Assembly: GCF_900167375.1 (NCBI RefSeq)
Contig: NZ_FUWY01000008.1
Location: 1 to 64,000, forward strand
Direction of reading: 5' to 3'
Length of the DNA: 64,000 nt
From: Anaerorhabdus furcosa
Lineage (GTDB): Bacteria; Bacillota_I; Bacilli_A; Erysipelotrichales; Erysipelotrichaceae
Shown: in pieces, positions 1 to 9,819 of the stretch
How the letters are laid out: the number at the start of each line of letters is the position of its first letter
Position numbering within the stretch: the stretch's first letter is position 1
Notes under the pieces: generated by a model
Told to the model about the DNA's origin: nothing
Database searches by the model: none
What the model saw: the letters and a program-made list of their open reading frames with translations, nothing else
Position numbers and translations under genes: made by a program

Positions 1-360
<360 letters not shown>

Positions 361-708
361 TTACTTATCATCTTTTTTTATTTCTTGTAGAATCGCATCA
401 ATTTTACGACTCTTAGTTAGTGTTTCATCAAGTTTAAATAGTAGTTCAGGAACTTTGCGAATTGTAAGTTTCTTTGCAAGTTCAGAGCGTATAAAACCTT
501 TACCATGATTTAATGCTTTAATTCCTGCTTCATTTCTTTCTTGTTTACCAAGGAACGAAACATAGATTGTTGCATAAGAGTAATCATTTGTAACTTGAAC
601 ATCCGTGATTGTAACAAATCCAATATTTGGATCTTTAAGAGAGAACTGAATAATTTCAGAGACTTCCTTAAAAATAATTTGGTTTAAGCGTTCTTGTTTA
701 ATACTCAT
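361..708 (-). CDS. rbfA: Ribosome-binding factor A
   Basis: RbfA binds the 30S subunit and helps mature the 5' end of 16S rRNA, acting in late assembly and cold adaptation. At 115 residues it has the normal length. It shows the single KH-like fold pattern of the family: an N-terminal helix (RLNQIIFKEVSEII), DPNIGFVTITDVQVTNDYSYATIYVSF, and the C-terminal RKVPELLFKLDETL. The start ATG overlaps the infB stop (TAATG), so translation is coupled to infB. It is the last gene of the nusA-infB operon, with an IS3 element abutting its 3' end. No clear terminator is visible between rbfA and that element. Confidence 0.95.
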   Translation of the reverse strand: MSIKQERLNQIIFKEVSEIIQFSLKDPNIGFVTITDVQVTNDYSYATIYVSFLGKQERNEAGIKALNHGKGFIRSELAKKLTIRKVPELLFKLDETLTKSRKIDAILQEIKKDDK

Positions 709-2543
709 TAGACTTGTTTAACTTCTTGGTCTTGATATGCTTCTACAATATCTCCTTCTTTAATATCATTAAAGTTTTCGATTGTAATACCACATTCGTA
801 TCCACTTGATACTTCTTTCGCATCATTTTGGAAACGTTTCAATGAACCAAGTACTCCTGTATAAACAACAATACCATCACGAATTAAACGAACACCACAG
901 TCACGAACAATCTTACCATCGTTTACCATACATCCGGCAATCGTTCCTACTTTAGAAACTTTGAATGTTTGACGTACAACAGCTTGACCAACAATAACTT
1001 CTTCAAATACTGGAGCAAGCATACCCTTCATTGCAAGTTCCATTTCTTCTACTGCTTTGTAAATAATATTATGAAGACGGATTTGAACACCTTCATCTTC
1101 CGCTTTCTTTCTTACATTAGCATCTGGTCTAACATTGAATCCATAAATTACTGCTTTTGATGCACTCGCAAGCATAACATCAGATTCAGAAATAGCACCT
1201 GCTTGAGATCGAATTACGTTTACACGTATTCCAGATACTTCGATTTTTTCTAACGATGCTTTTACAGCTTCGGCAGTACCTTGAACATCTGATTTAACAA
1301 TAACAGGAATTTCTTGAACATCTCCAGCTTCAATTTGAGCAGCCAAATCATCAAGTGACATTGCTGAAGATGATTTACGTTCTTGTTCAATTTTAACTTG
1401 AGAACGACGTTCTGCCACAGCACGTGCACCTTTTTCAGTCGCAAATGCTTTAAACATATCTCCTGCAACTGGTACATCATTCAAACCAATAATTTCAACT
1501 GGAGTTGATGGAGCAGCTTCTTTAATTTCACGTCCACGATCATCAGTCATTTTACGTACACGTCCAAAACATGCACCTACAACAATTGGATCTCCTGCTT
1601 TAAGTGTACCGTTTTGTACTAGTAGTGTTGTAACTGGACCTCTACCTTTATCAAGTTTAGCTTCAATTACTGTACCTGTAGCTAAACGCTTTGGATTTGC
1701 TTTAAAATCTCTTACTTCAGAGACAACCAAGATTGTTTCTAAAATATCCTTAATACCTTCTCCTGCTTTAGCGCTACACTTAACAAAAATTGTTTCGCCA
1801 CCCCATTCTTCAGGCATTAATCCAAGTTCTGACATTTCATTCATTACTCGATCTGGATTAGCATCTGGCTTATCCATTTTATTTACTGCAACAATGATTG
1901 GTACATCCGCAGCTTTCGCATGGTCTACTGCTTCTCTAGTTTGAGGCATTACACCATCATCTGCAGCCACAACAATAATACATAAATCAGTTACTTTTGC
2001 TCCACGAGCTCTCATCGCAGTGAAAGCTTCATGTCCTGGAGTATCCAAGAATGTTAATTTCTTATTGTGTACAACAACTTGATAAGCACCAATATGTTGT
2101 GTTATTCCACCAAACTCACCTTCAACAACACGTGTTTTACGGATTGAATCAAGTAATGTTGTTTTACCATGGTCAACATGTCCCATAATCGTAATGATTG
2201 GTGGTCTTTCTTCAAGAAGTTTTGGATCATCAACTTCATTATCTTCAAGACTATCTTCATCAACGATTTCTTCTTTCGTACATTCTATTCCAAATTCTAT
2301 ACAGATTAATTGTACAGTTTCATCATCTAGAGAAGAATTAATTGTTACCATCTTTGAAAGCATAAATAATAATTTAATAAGTTCACTTGCTGATTTATTA
2401 ATTTTTTGTGCTAATTCTCCAACAGTAATTCCTTCTGTATATGAAATTTCTGTAATAACCACATCATTCTTCGGAATAAATGTTTTTGGTTGTTTGTTGT
2501 TATTTGTATTTCTTCTTTTATTTCTAGTTACTTGTTTAGCCAT
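708..2543 (-). CDS. infB: Translation initiation factor IF-2
   Basis: GTPase that positions fMet-tRNA on the 30S subunit and drives subunit joining. Numbered from the first ATG: IF2_N module at about 30-85, G1 GHVDHGKT at 122-129, G3 DTPG at 168-171, G4 NKMD at 222-225, SAKAGEG as G5, then domain II and the C-terminal initiator-tRNA binding domain. At about 611 residues it is short because the variable N-terminal region seen in Bacillus or E. coli is nearly absent. Two ATG codons are adjacent at the 5' end; AGGTGG lies too close to the first and suits the second (2543), which I chose. It lies between ylxQ and rbfA in the classic operon. Confidence 0.97.
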   Translation of the reverse strand: MAKQVTRNKRRNTNNNKQPKTFIPKNDVVITEISYTEGITVGELAQKINKSASELIKLLFMLSKMVTINSSLDDETVQLICIEFGIECTKEEIVDEDSLEDNEVDDPKLLEERPPIITIMGHVDHGKTTLLDSIRKTRVVEGEFGGITQHIGAYQVVVHNKKLTFLDTPGHEAFTAMRARGAKVTDLCIIVVAADDGVMPQTREAVDHAKAADVPIIVAVNKMDKPDANPDRVMNEMSELGLMPEEWGGETIFVKCSAKAGEGIKDILETILVVSEVRDFKANPKRLATGTVIEAKLDKGRGPVTTLLVQNGTLKAGDPIVVGACFGRVRKMTDDRGREIKEAAPSTPVEIIGLNDVPVAGDMFKAFATEKGARAVAERRSQVKIEQERKSSSAMSLDDLAAQIEAGDVQEIPVIVKSDVQGTAEAVKASLEKIEVSGIRVNVIRSQAGAISESDVMLASASKAVIYGFNVRPDANVRKKAEDEGVQIRLHNIIYKAVEEMELAMKGMLAPVFEEVIVGQAVVRQTFKVSKVGTIAGCMVNDGKIVRDCGVRLIRDGIVVYTGVLGSLKRFQNDAKEVSSGYECGITIENFNDIKEGDIVEAYQDQEVKQV

Positions 2544-2552
2544 CATTCCACC

Positions 2553-2849
2553 TCATTTCAAACAATTCAGTATTGCTTTAGCAAATCCATCATCACAAAT
2601 GGCAACAAATGAAATCTCTGCTCTACCAATTGCGTAGGCTAGATCTATGCTACGCATACTTCTAACTACCTCAACTTGATAAAAATTACATTTATCAAGG
2701 ACTTTCTTTTGTGTATTCAATGAACAATCATCAGCTAACAAGACCAATTTTGCATCTTTCTTTTGAATTGCTTTAATCGCAGAATCACCTATGACTACTT
2801 TTCTTGCTCGATTAGCAAGACCCAAGTAACCTGCAATTTTACTATCCAC
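2553..2849 (-). CDS. ylxQ: L7Ae-family RNA-binding protein YlxQ
   Basis: A 98-residue member of the L7Ae/L30e/Gadd45 fold that binds kink-turn RNA. Visible family signs are the N-terminal GLANRARKVVIGDSAIKAIQ, the central KLVLLADDCSLNTQKKV and the hydrophobic C-terminal strand. Its start is a GTG preceded by GGAGGT at five bases, and it overlaps the end of ylxR by eight bases, so the two are translationally coupled. It is a standard member of the nusA operon in Firmicutes; its cellular role is not firmly known, but ribosome or K-turn RNA association is expected. Confidence 0.9.
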   Translation of the reverse strand: MDSKIAGYLGLANRARKVVIGDSAIKAIQKKDAKLVLLADDCSLNTQKKVLDKCNFYQVEVVRSMRSIDLAYAIGRAEISFVAICDDGFAKAILNCLK

Positions 2850-3099
2850 GTACTACCTCCATGATTTTTTCATAGACTTCATCTGGAATCGTGCATTCAA
2901 GTGCTTTAGCAAGTGAACCCTTTTTCTTGGCTAACTCAACAGCAGCTTCATCTTTTTTAAGATATGCGCCTCTTCCATTTAATTTACCAGTAGTATCGAC
3001 CTCAATCGTTCCCTCTGGCGTACGTACGATTCTCAACAATTCTTTTTTAGGACATTGTTCTTGCGTTGCTACACATTTTCTCATTGGAATCTTTTTCAT
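2842..3099 (-). CDS. ylxR: YlxR/RnpM family RNA-binding protein
   Basis: Small basic protein (85 residues) with the family core MRKCVATQEQCPKKELLRIVR followed by GRGAYL. Homologues in Firmicutes have been reported to bind and modulate the RNase P RNA (name RnpM) and to influence transcription. The sequence MKKIPMRKC is the usual N-terminus and a GGTGAG site precedes the ATG. It lies 16 bases after nusA and overlaps ylxQ, as in Bacillus. Confidence 0.93.
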   Translation of the reverse strand: MKKIPMRKCVATQEQCPKKELLRIVRTPEGTIEVDTTGKLNGRGAYLKKDEAAVELAKKKGSLAKALECTIPDEVYEKIMEVVRG

Positions 3100-3115
3100 A
3101 ACTCACCAAATGATA

Positions 3116-4744
3116 TTAATCTTCATCGTAGTATTCTTCAAATTCATCGTAATCAATTTCGTTATTGTAAGCTTCAAGTGCTTCTTTTTCCTCACGCATA
3201 CGAATTTCTTCCAATTCCTCTTCTGAATATACTGGTTTAATATCATAATCTTTATCTTTCTTAATATCAATTGAACGTAATTTACGTTCTTCTTCATCTT
3301 TTTTCTTACGTTTCTTAAAGTCAGGTTTTTCAACTTTAGGTTTTGAAGTATCAGCAAGTTTTTCAAATACGCTGACATAATCTGTTCTAACCTTAGGTTC
3401 TTTCTTAACTTTTTTCACTACTTTTTCAACTGGTGCTTCTGGTTTTGGTTCAACCTTCTTCACTTCTTGTACAGGCTCAACGGTTTCTGTAACAACTACT
3501 GTTTCCACAACTGCCTCTTCAATTTCTTCAGTTGTTTCAACAATAACTTCAGTTTCTTCTTCATGTAATTCTTCTTTTTCTTCAATTGCTTCAATTTCGA
3601 ATTCTTCTTCCATTTCAGCAATCGCTTTAGAAGCTAGTTCACGTTTAATCTTTTCTTGTTCAACTTCATAATCAAACATTAACTTATCAAAATCAACACC
3701 TTGTTCAATTAATTCTTCTTTTGTCTTGATATCAATTTTCATATTTGTCAGTTTAACAGCAAGTCTTGCATTCTTACCTTTTTTACCAATAGCCAATGAT
3801 AATTGACTATTATCTACGATTACCATTAATGAACGTTTTTCATCAGTAGGTACCACTGCAATAACTTCTGCTGGAGCAAGTGCATTCTTTACAAGTTCCG
3901 TTGTATTTTCACTCCATTCAAAGATATCAATTTTTTCTCCATTTAGTTCATCACTAATTTCTTGAACACGTTGTCCACGAGGTCCAATACATGCTCCACG
4001 AGGATCAACATCTGGATTCTTAGAATAAACAGCCATCTTCGTTCTTTCACCAGCTTCTCTGGCAATACCACGAATTTCAACAATTCCTTGATAAATTTCA
4101 GGTACTTCTTTCTCAAACAAACGTTTTACAAGTTTTGCATCAGCACGTGATACTAAGACTTGTGAACCTTTTGTATCTTTATTGCATTCTGTAATAACTA
4201 CACGAATCTTTTGTCCCTCTTGGTAACGTTCACCAGGGATTTGAGCACCTTTAGGCATTAACGCAATTGTTTTACCTAAATTTACAAGAATAAACTTTTC
4301 TTCAACTGATTCAATGATACCCAATACCATTTCATCTAATAGATCAATATATTCATCATACACTGCTTGTTTTTCAGCTTCTCTAATTTTTTGTTTCATT
4401 ACGTTCTTTGCAAGTAATGCAGCAGCACGTCCTAACTCATTAATTGATACTTCTTTTTCAATAAACCCACCTAATTCAATTTCAGGATTAAGTTCTTTTG
4501 CATCAACTAATGAAATTTCTAATTCTTCATCTTCTACATCTGTTACAACTAGGTATTGTTGATAAACTGTGATTTTTCCTGTTGCATCACTAATATCAAC
4601 ACGTACTAAGATATCTGGGATATCCACATGTTTACGATACGCTTTAGCTAAAGCTTCTTTTAAAGCATCTTTAACTACTTCTTTTGAGATTTTACGATCA
4701 TCTTCAATTAATTGCATCGCTTTTAATAAATCCTTAAAATTCAT
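3116..4744 (-). CDS. nusA: Transcription termination/antitermination factor NusA with long acidic C-terminal extension
   Basis: NusA binds RNA polymerase and nascent RNA and tunes pausing and termination. The core is complete: N-terminal polymerase-binding domain (1-130), S1 domain (about 137-200), KH1 with GACIGPRGQRV near 250-260 and KH2 with LAIGKKGKNARLA near 318-329. After about residue 345 there is a tail of nearly 200 residues that is very rich in Glu, Lys and Val and probably disordered; the Bacillus protein stops soon after KH2. It follows rimP by 24 bases and leads the rest of the operon. The start ATG has a good AAGGAG site. Confidence 0.97.
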   Translation of the reverse strand: MNFKDLLKAMQLIEDDRKISKEVVKDALKEALAKAYRKHVDIPDILVRVDISDATGKITVYQQYLVVTDVEDEELEISLVDAKELNPEIELGGFIEKEVSINELGRAAALLAKNVMKQKIREAEKQAVYDEYIDLLDEMVLGIIESVEEKFILVNLGKTIALMPKGAQIPGERYQEGQKIRVVITECNKDTKGSQVLVSRADAKLVKRLFEKEVPEIYQGIVEIRGIAREAGERTKMAVYSKNPDVDPRGACIGPRGQRVQEISDELNGEKIDIFEWSENTTELVKNALAPAEVIAVVPTDEKRSLMVIVDNSQLSLAIGKKGKNARLAVKLTNMKIDIKTKEELIEQGVDFDKLMFDYEVEQEKIKRELASKAIAEMEEEFEIEAIEEKEELHEEETEVIVETTEEIEEAVVETVVVTETVEPVQEVKKVEPKPEAPVEKVVKKVKKEPKVRTDYVSVFEKLADTSKPKVEKPDFKKRKKKDEEERKLRSIDIKKDKDYDIKPVYSEEELEEIRMREEKEALEAYNNEIDYDEFEEYYDED

Positions 4745-4768
4745 TTTTTCTTTCTCCTTACTTGAATT

Positions 4769-5236
4769 TTATAATTTAACCGCTAAGCGGCAGAATTCTA
4801 TTTCATCTTGTTCAAAAGTTACTTCGCGAGTTAGTGCTTTATCACGATAATTCATCGTAATAATGCCCTCATCGACCTTCAATAAATCACCTGTAATTTC
4901 CAACATTTTCTTTACTGGATGTTTTACACGCACATAAATGTGCTGTCCAATTAAGCTACTTAATTCACTTAAATCTTTAACTTCTCTTTCTGCTCCTGGT
5001 GAGCATACTTCCAAGAAGTATTCATCCATGTTAGGAAATGCTTCATCCATCACGCTTGATAGTTTTTCAGAAACATTGGCACAAGTATCAATGTCCATTG
5101 TTCCATCACTCTTCATAATCGCAATTTGTAAAATACGCATTTTCTTTTCATTAAGCCATTTCACATCATACAATTTGACATCAAATAAACTTAATTCTGG
5201 TAAAATTAGTTCTTTAATTTTGTCGATTTGATCCAT
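4769..5236 (-). CDS. rimP: Ribosome maturation factor RimP
   Basis: RimP acts early in 30S assembly. The 155-residue product shows the N-terminal alpha/beta domain (ending with MDIDTCANVSEKLS) and the family signature YFLEVCSPGAEREVKDL, then a C-terminal SH3-like barrel. I chose the ATG at 5236 because AAAGGAG stands seven bases before it; an upstream in-frame TTG at 5257 would place that site inside the coding region. First gene of the nusA operon, just downstream of the terminator-like hairpin that ends polC. Confidence 0.95.
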   Translation of the reverse strand: MDQIDKIKELILPELSLFDVKLYDVKWLNEKKMRILQIAIMKSDGTMDIDTCANVSEKLSSVMDEAFPNMDEYFLEVCSPGAEREVKDLSELSSLIGQHIYVRVKHPVKKMLEITGDLLKVDEGIITMNYRDKALTREVTFEQDEIEFCRLAVKL

Positions 5237-5260
5237 AAATTCTCCTTTAAACAACAATGA

Positions 5261-5283
5261 AGGAGTGGTTCTTCACCACTCCT
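5261..5283 (-). terminator. Hairpin between polC and rimP
   Basis: An eight-base perfect stem (AGGAGTGG with CCACTCCT) with a seven-base loop lies after the polC stop and 25 bases before the rimP start. On the minus strand it is followed by a T-rich stretch (tcattgttgttt), weak for an intrinsic terminator, so partial read-through into rimP-nusA is likely. Confidence 0.6.
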
Positions 5284-5352
5284 CTAGTTCTTTTACGTAT
5301 TTATCATACCATTTTTCAATCAAATTGCAAGGAATTTCCTTCCATTATACCG

Positions 5353-8300
5353 TTAAAACAAAGACATTTGATTCTTATCTTGCAATCCATCTATCGCACC
5401 AAGTACTTCAAGTTTACGAAGAAGTGTTGTCGATAACTGTGTTCTAGAGATTAAATCTTCTTTCGAAATAAATTCTCCTTTTTGTCTTGCTAAAACAATA
5501 GATTTCGCCACGTTTTCACCAAGTCCATCAATCGTGGTAAATGGTGGAAGTATCGTTTTAACATCACCAGGCTCAACCGTAAATTCAGTCGCAAGCGATT
5601 TGTATAAATCAATCTTACCAATCTTATACCCTCTTGCATAAAGTTCTAAACAAACTTCTAATGTATTGTAGATGTCGTTTTCTTTTTTCGTTACTAATTT
5701 TGCAGTTTCATAGTCATTACGACGATTTCTGATTTCTTCAAGTCGAGACTTAATTGCCGCAATACCCTTTGTCATTGTTTCAATTTCATACGCATCGCAA
5801 CGCAATGAGAAATAAGAAATATAGTACCAATGTGGATAATGAACCTTAAACCATGCAATACGAACAGCCATAATAACATAGGCTACAGCATGCGCTTTAG
5901 GGAACATATATTTAATTTTTTTACAACTATCAATGTACCAAGCTGGTACATCGTGCTCTTCCATAGCTTTAACCCATTCATCGGTTAATCCTTTACCTTT
6001 ACGAACACTTTCCATAATTGTAAATGCTGTCTTAGGTTCGAGTTTCTTATGCAACAAATATGTCATAATATCATCACGACATCCAATAACTTCTTGCAAA
6101 GTAATTCCTGAATCAACTAAATCAGCAGCATTGTTTAACCAAACATCAGTACCATGAGATAGTCCTGAAATAATAATCAAGTCACTGAAGTTCTTTGGTT
6201 TCGTTGCTTCCAACATACCACGAACAAAACTAGTGCCAAACTCAGGTAACCCCATTGCTCCTGTTTTTTCACTGAATTCTCTTATATCCGCTTTAAGTGC
6301 ATCTGCACTTGAGAATAAACTCATTGTTTCTGGATCATTCATTGGGATTGTTCTTGGATCGATTCCCGAAATATTTTGAAGTAGTCGCATCGCTGTTGGA
6401 TCAACATGTCCCAATATATCAAATTTTAATACATTATCATGAATATCATGGAAATCGAAGTGTGTTGTCTTCCATGTTGAGTTTGGATCATTTGCAGGAA
6501 ATTGTACTGGTGTAAAATCAGTGACATCCATATCGTGAGGAATAACAATAATTCCTCCCGGGTGCTGTCCGGTAGTACGCTTAACACCTGTACACCCTAT
6601 CGCAAGTCTTTCCTTTTGAACCTTGCGCATATTTTCAATACCCATTTCTTCACTATATCCTGTAACATAACCAAACGCTGTTTTATCAGCTACTGTACCA
6701 ATCGTCCCTGCACGGAATACATGATCTTCTCCAAATACTTCTTTAGTAAATAAGTGCGCCTTTTCTTGATATTCTCCTGAGAAGTTTAAATCAATATCGG
6801 GAACTTTATCTCCTTCAAAGCCAAGGAAAGTTTCAAAAGGTATGTTTTGTCCATTGCCTCGCATCATCTCACCACAATGTGGACATGGTTTATCTGGTAA
6901 GTCAAATCCACTTGCAACACTATCATCTTCTACAAATTCAGAATACTGACATTTTGTACATATATAATGGGGAGCTAATGGATTAACCTCTGTTATTCCA
7001 CTCATCGTTGCAACAAATGATGAACCTACTGATCCTCGAGATCCAACTAAATAACCATCATCATTACTTCTTTTTACGAGTAAATGTGAAATGTAATAAA
7101 TCACACCGAAACCATTACCTATGATACTGTCTAACTCTCGTTCTAATCGCTTCTCAACAATCTCTGGTAACACTTCTCCATACATTTTGTGCGCAGTATC
7201 AAAACAAATTTCTCTTAATTTAGTATCACTACCTTCAATTGTAGGTGTAAATAAACCATCTGGAACAGGTTGTGTTTTTTCAATCATATCCGCAATTCTA
7301 TTTGTATTCTCAACAACAATTTCACTTACCAAACTTGGATTCTCTAACCATTCAAAAGATTCCAGCATTTCCGAAGTCGTTCTAAAATGTTGTTCTGGAT
7401 TAATGGTATTACGACGAATTTTTTCATTGTAAATAAACAATGGATGTCGAACACCACCAATACCTTGCGTTTGAATATAAATATCACGATAAATCTTTTC
7501 TTCAGGATCACAATAATGCACATCTCCTGTAACAACAACGAGTTTATTTAATTTCTTCGCTGTTTCAATAATTCTTTTTACAATCTCTTTCAAGCGATTC
7601 ATATTTGGAACTGAGTGCATCGCAAGTAAATGAGAATAGTTAGCTAAAGGTTGTATTTCAATGTAATCATAAAAAGAAATTGCTTTCTCTAAATCTTCTT
7701 GACTCTTATTGCTAGCACATTCAAAAACCTCTCCATTAAGACAAGCTGAACCAATTAAAATATTCTCTCTTAATTCATTGATTCTATTTCTAAAAATACG
7801 TGGTTCTGCTAAGAATTCACTACCATTAGATTTACTATTTGCATTACCAAACACTGCAATTGTTTCCGTATTCGATATCGTAACCAATTGATAAATTGTT
7901 TTAATTCCTTTTTGATTCTTCGCAAGCACACAAATATGACTATTTCTTACTTTTGCAAATGATTGTGGACTTTGTAACGCTTGTAATCCAGCAACTGTTG
8001 TAGCGCCTAATTCTTTAGCTTGATGCATCATTGCTAAAAATACATCTGCTAAAACATTAGCATCATAATCTGCACGGTGTGCTACTTCTTCATCATAAGA
8101 TATACGATAAGCTCTAGCAATATTACCTAAACGATAAGTTCTTCTTTCACTTAATATTGCACGAGCAAAATCCAACGTATCAATGATTGGATTGGTAAGC
8201 GGTTCCCTACCTATACGTTTTAATTCTTCATTCATAAATCCAATATCAAAGGTTGCATTATGGGCAACTAAAACACGATCTTTAATCCAATCCAATATCT

Positions 8301-9705
8301 CATCAACCGCTTCTTCAAATGTCTTTGCATCTTTAACCATTTCATCCGTAATATTTGTTTTCTCTTGAATAAATGGTGGTATGGATACAGGCGGCTTGAT
8401 AAACAACTGTTTATGTTCCACCACAGTTTGGTTTTTAATTAATACACCCCCAAACTCAATGACATGATCAAAAAACGAAGATAGTCCCGTTGTTTCTAAG
8501 TCAAAACATATGTATTCACTTTGCAATAAATCTATGTCTTGTGGATTCTTTACAATCTTTAGTTCAGGTTCTACAAGATTCATTTCAACACCATAGATCA
8601 TCTTGAACTTTGCATCTGGATTCTTTTTTAATATTTTCGAAACAGCTGCTTGCGCTTTCGGGAACGCTTGTACAGCCATGTGATCTGTGATTGCAATTGC
8701 ATTATGTCCCCATTTGTATGCTTGATTTACATACTCTGCAATCTCACATACACCATCCATTTCAGACATGATGGTATGCGTATGCAATTCAACACGTTTC
8801 TCTGTTGCATTATCACTACGTGAAGGTTTCTCAATCTTTTCAATTTCATTGGGTTTACATACTAATTCTTTTTCATATGAATCATAAATAATTGACCCAT
8901 ATACTCTTACTGTATCCCATTCATTAATTTCTTTCATTTTTTCAAGCGGTAATCGATTGTTCTCGAATCGTTTGATTACAATTGCATCAGTTTCATCACT
9001 TAGATAAATGGTTTGAATTGTATTGCCAGTTCGTGTTGTTTGATACACAACTTTAAACACAGTTGCATCAAATTGAATGTTGTCACATTCGTTAACAGCA
9101 TCTTTCAATTTGATCACAATATAATTCTCTTTTTTAACACGCTTTGTTGCATATTTTTGTGGTTCACTTTTCTTTTGAATTTCATTTGTAGGTGATGCAT
9201 TGCTTAAAGGAACAACAACATCTTCAATCTTAACAACCAATTCTCTTGATGATAATGTAATCAACTCTTCTTTAAAACCTACCGTATTTAAGAAATTAAC
9301 TAAGTTCACTTCTTGTAAGGTTGCTTTTTCTACATCATCTTCTGTTGCAAAAAGTATTTGTATACCATCATCAGTATAAGATGGCATCCCTTCTTTAAAG
9401 ATTGCATTGGCTTGTGAAAATGTAGCAAAATACCAAACATATTTTTGAAGTTCCTGAATATTTTGTTCATATGTTGTGACTTCTACATGAATCGTGCATT
9501 TTTTGCACATCGTAGCACAAAAATATTGATTCAATGCTTTATATAAATCAAAAGGTAAAATATGATTCAATTGAATTGTAATGAATAAATGCTCAGTTTT
9601 ACGATAAAATTTAACATTCAAAACCACAGCTTCTTCAAAATAAGATTTTAGCTTTGGATTTATATCAATATTATGGATTAGTTCGCATAATTGTATTTGT
9701 TTCAT
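5353..9705 (-). CDS. polC: DNA polymerase III alpha subunit, PolC type
   Basis: Replicative polymerase of low-GC Gram-positives with built-in proofreading. The 1450-residue length is normal. Order of modules: N-terminal domain, OB-fold segment, PHP domain beginning VELHTHTIMSEMDG, DEDDh exonuclease inserted in PHP with DLETTGLSSFFDH and the later HNATFDIGFM and HRADYDA, a zinc-binding site (CTKC and CPHC), the catalytic PDIDLNFS motif, the fingers, and helix-hairpin-helix repeats ending in a short NQMSLF tail, which resembles a clamp-binding peptide. The ATG at 9705 is preceded by TAGGAG. In Bacillus polC also stands directly upstream of rimP-nusA, and the same order is kept here. Confidence 0.98.
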   Translation of the reverse strand: MKQIQLCELIHNIDINPKLKSYFEEAVVLNVKFYRKTEHLFITIQLNHILPFDLYKALNQYFCATMCKKCTIHVEVTTYEQNIQELQKYVWYFATFSQANAIFKEGMPSYTDDGIQILFATEDDVEKATLQEVNLVNFLNTVGFKEELITLSSRELVVKIEDVVVPLSNASPTNEIQKKSEPQKYATKRVKKENYIVIKLKDAVNECDNIQFDATVFKVVYQTTRTGNTIQTIYLSDETDAIVIKRFENNRLPLEKMKEINEWDTVRVYGSIIYDSYEKELVCKPNEIEKIEKPSRSDNATEKRVELHTHTIMSEMDGVCEIAEYVNQAYKWGHNAIAITDHMAVQAFPKAQAAVSKILKKNPDAKFKMIYGVEMNLVEPELKIVKNPQDIDLLQSEYICFDLETTGLSSFFDHVIEFGGVLIKNQTVVEHKQLFIKPPVSIPPFIQEKTNITDEMVKDAKTFEEAVDEILDWIKDRVLVAHNATFDIGFMNEELKRIGREPLTNPIIDTLDFARAILSERRTYRLGNIARAYRISYDEEVAHRADYDANVLADVFLAMMHQAKELGATTVAGLQALQSPQSFAKVRNSHICVLAKNQKGIKTIYQLVTISNTETIAVFGNANSKSNGSEFLAEPRIFRNRINELRENILIGSACLNGEVFECASNKSQEDLEKAISFYDYIEIQPLANYSHLLAMHSVPNMNRLKEIVKRIIETAKKLNKLVVVTGDVHYCDPEEKIYRDIYIQTQGIGGVRHPLFIYNEKIRRNTINPEQHFRTTSEMLESFEWLENPSLVSEIVVENTNRIADMIEKTQPVPDGLFTPTIEGSDTKLREICFDTAHKMYGEVLPEIVEKRLERELDSIIGNGFGVIYYISHLLVKRSNDDGYLVGSRGSVGSSFVATMSGITEVNPLAPHYICTKCQYSEFVEDDSVASGFDLPDKPCPHCGEMMRGNGQNIPFETFLGFEGDKVPDIDLNFSGEYQEKAHLFTKEVFGEDHVFRAGTIGTVADKTAFGYVTGYSEEMGIENMRKVQKERLAIGCTGVKRTTGQHPGGIIVIPHDMDVTDFTPVQFPANDPNSTWKTTHFDFHDIHDNVLKFDILGHVDPTAMRLLQNISGIDPRTIPMNDPETMSLFSSADALKADIREFSEKTGAMGLPEFGTSFVRGMLEATKPKNFSDLIIISGLSHGTDVWLNNAADLVDSGITLQEVIGCRDDIMTYLLHKKLEPKTAFTIMESVRKGKGLTDEWVKAMEEHDVPAWYIDSCKKIKYMFPKAHAVAYVIMAVRIAWFKVHYPHWYYISYFSLRCDAYEIETMTKGIAAIKSRLEEIRNRRNDYETAKLVTKKENDIYNTLEVCLELYARGYKIGKIDLYKSLATEFTVEPGDVKTILPPFTTIDGLGENVAKSIVLARQKGEFISKEDLISRTQLSTTLLRKLEVLGAIDGLQDKNQMSLF

Positions 9706-9796
9706 GACTCCACTCCTAACTGGTATATCATACCATTTTTTTAACTATTTTATAAGCCAAAGAAGAACAATATTTCAGAGCATTTTAAGCACAATA

Positions 9797-9818
9797 AAAC
9801 CTAGTTGTAACTAGGTTT
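9797..9818 (-). terminator. Terminator-like hairpin after the diguanylate cyclase gene
   Basis: Ten-base perfect stem (AAACCTAGTT with AACTAGGTTT) immediately after the stop at 9820; minus-strand reading gives ttttattg after the stem. The short T run makes strength uncertain. Confidence 0.6.
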
Positions 9819-9819
9819 A

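Noticed and set aside
2194-2637. Long open frame on the plus strand across the infB start
   Set aside because: It is the antisense of infB and ylxQ, with no ribosome site and Ser-rich content mirroring the real frame.
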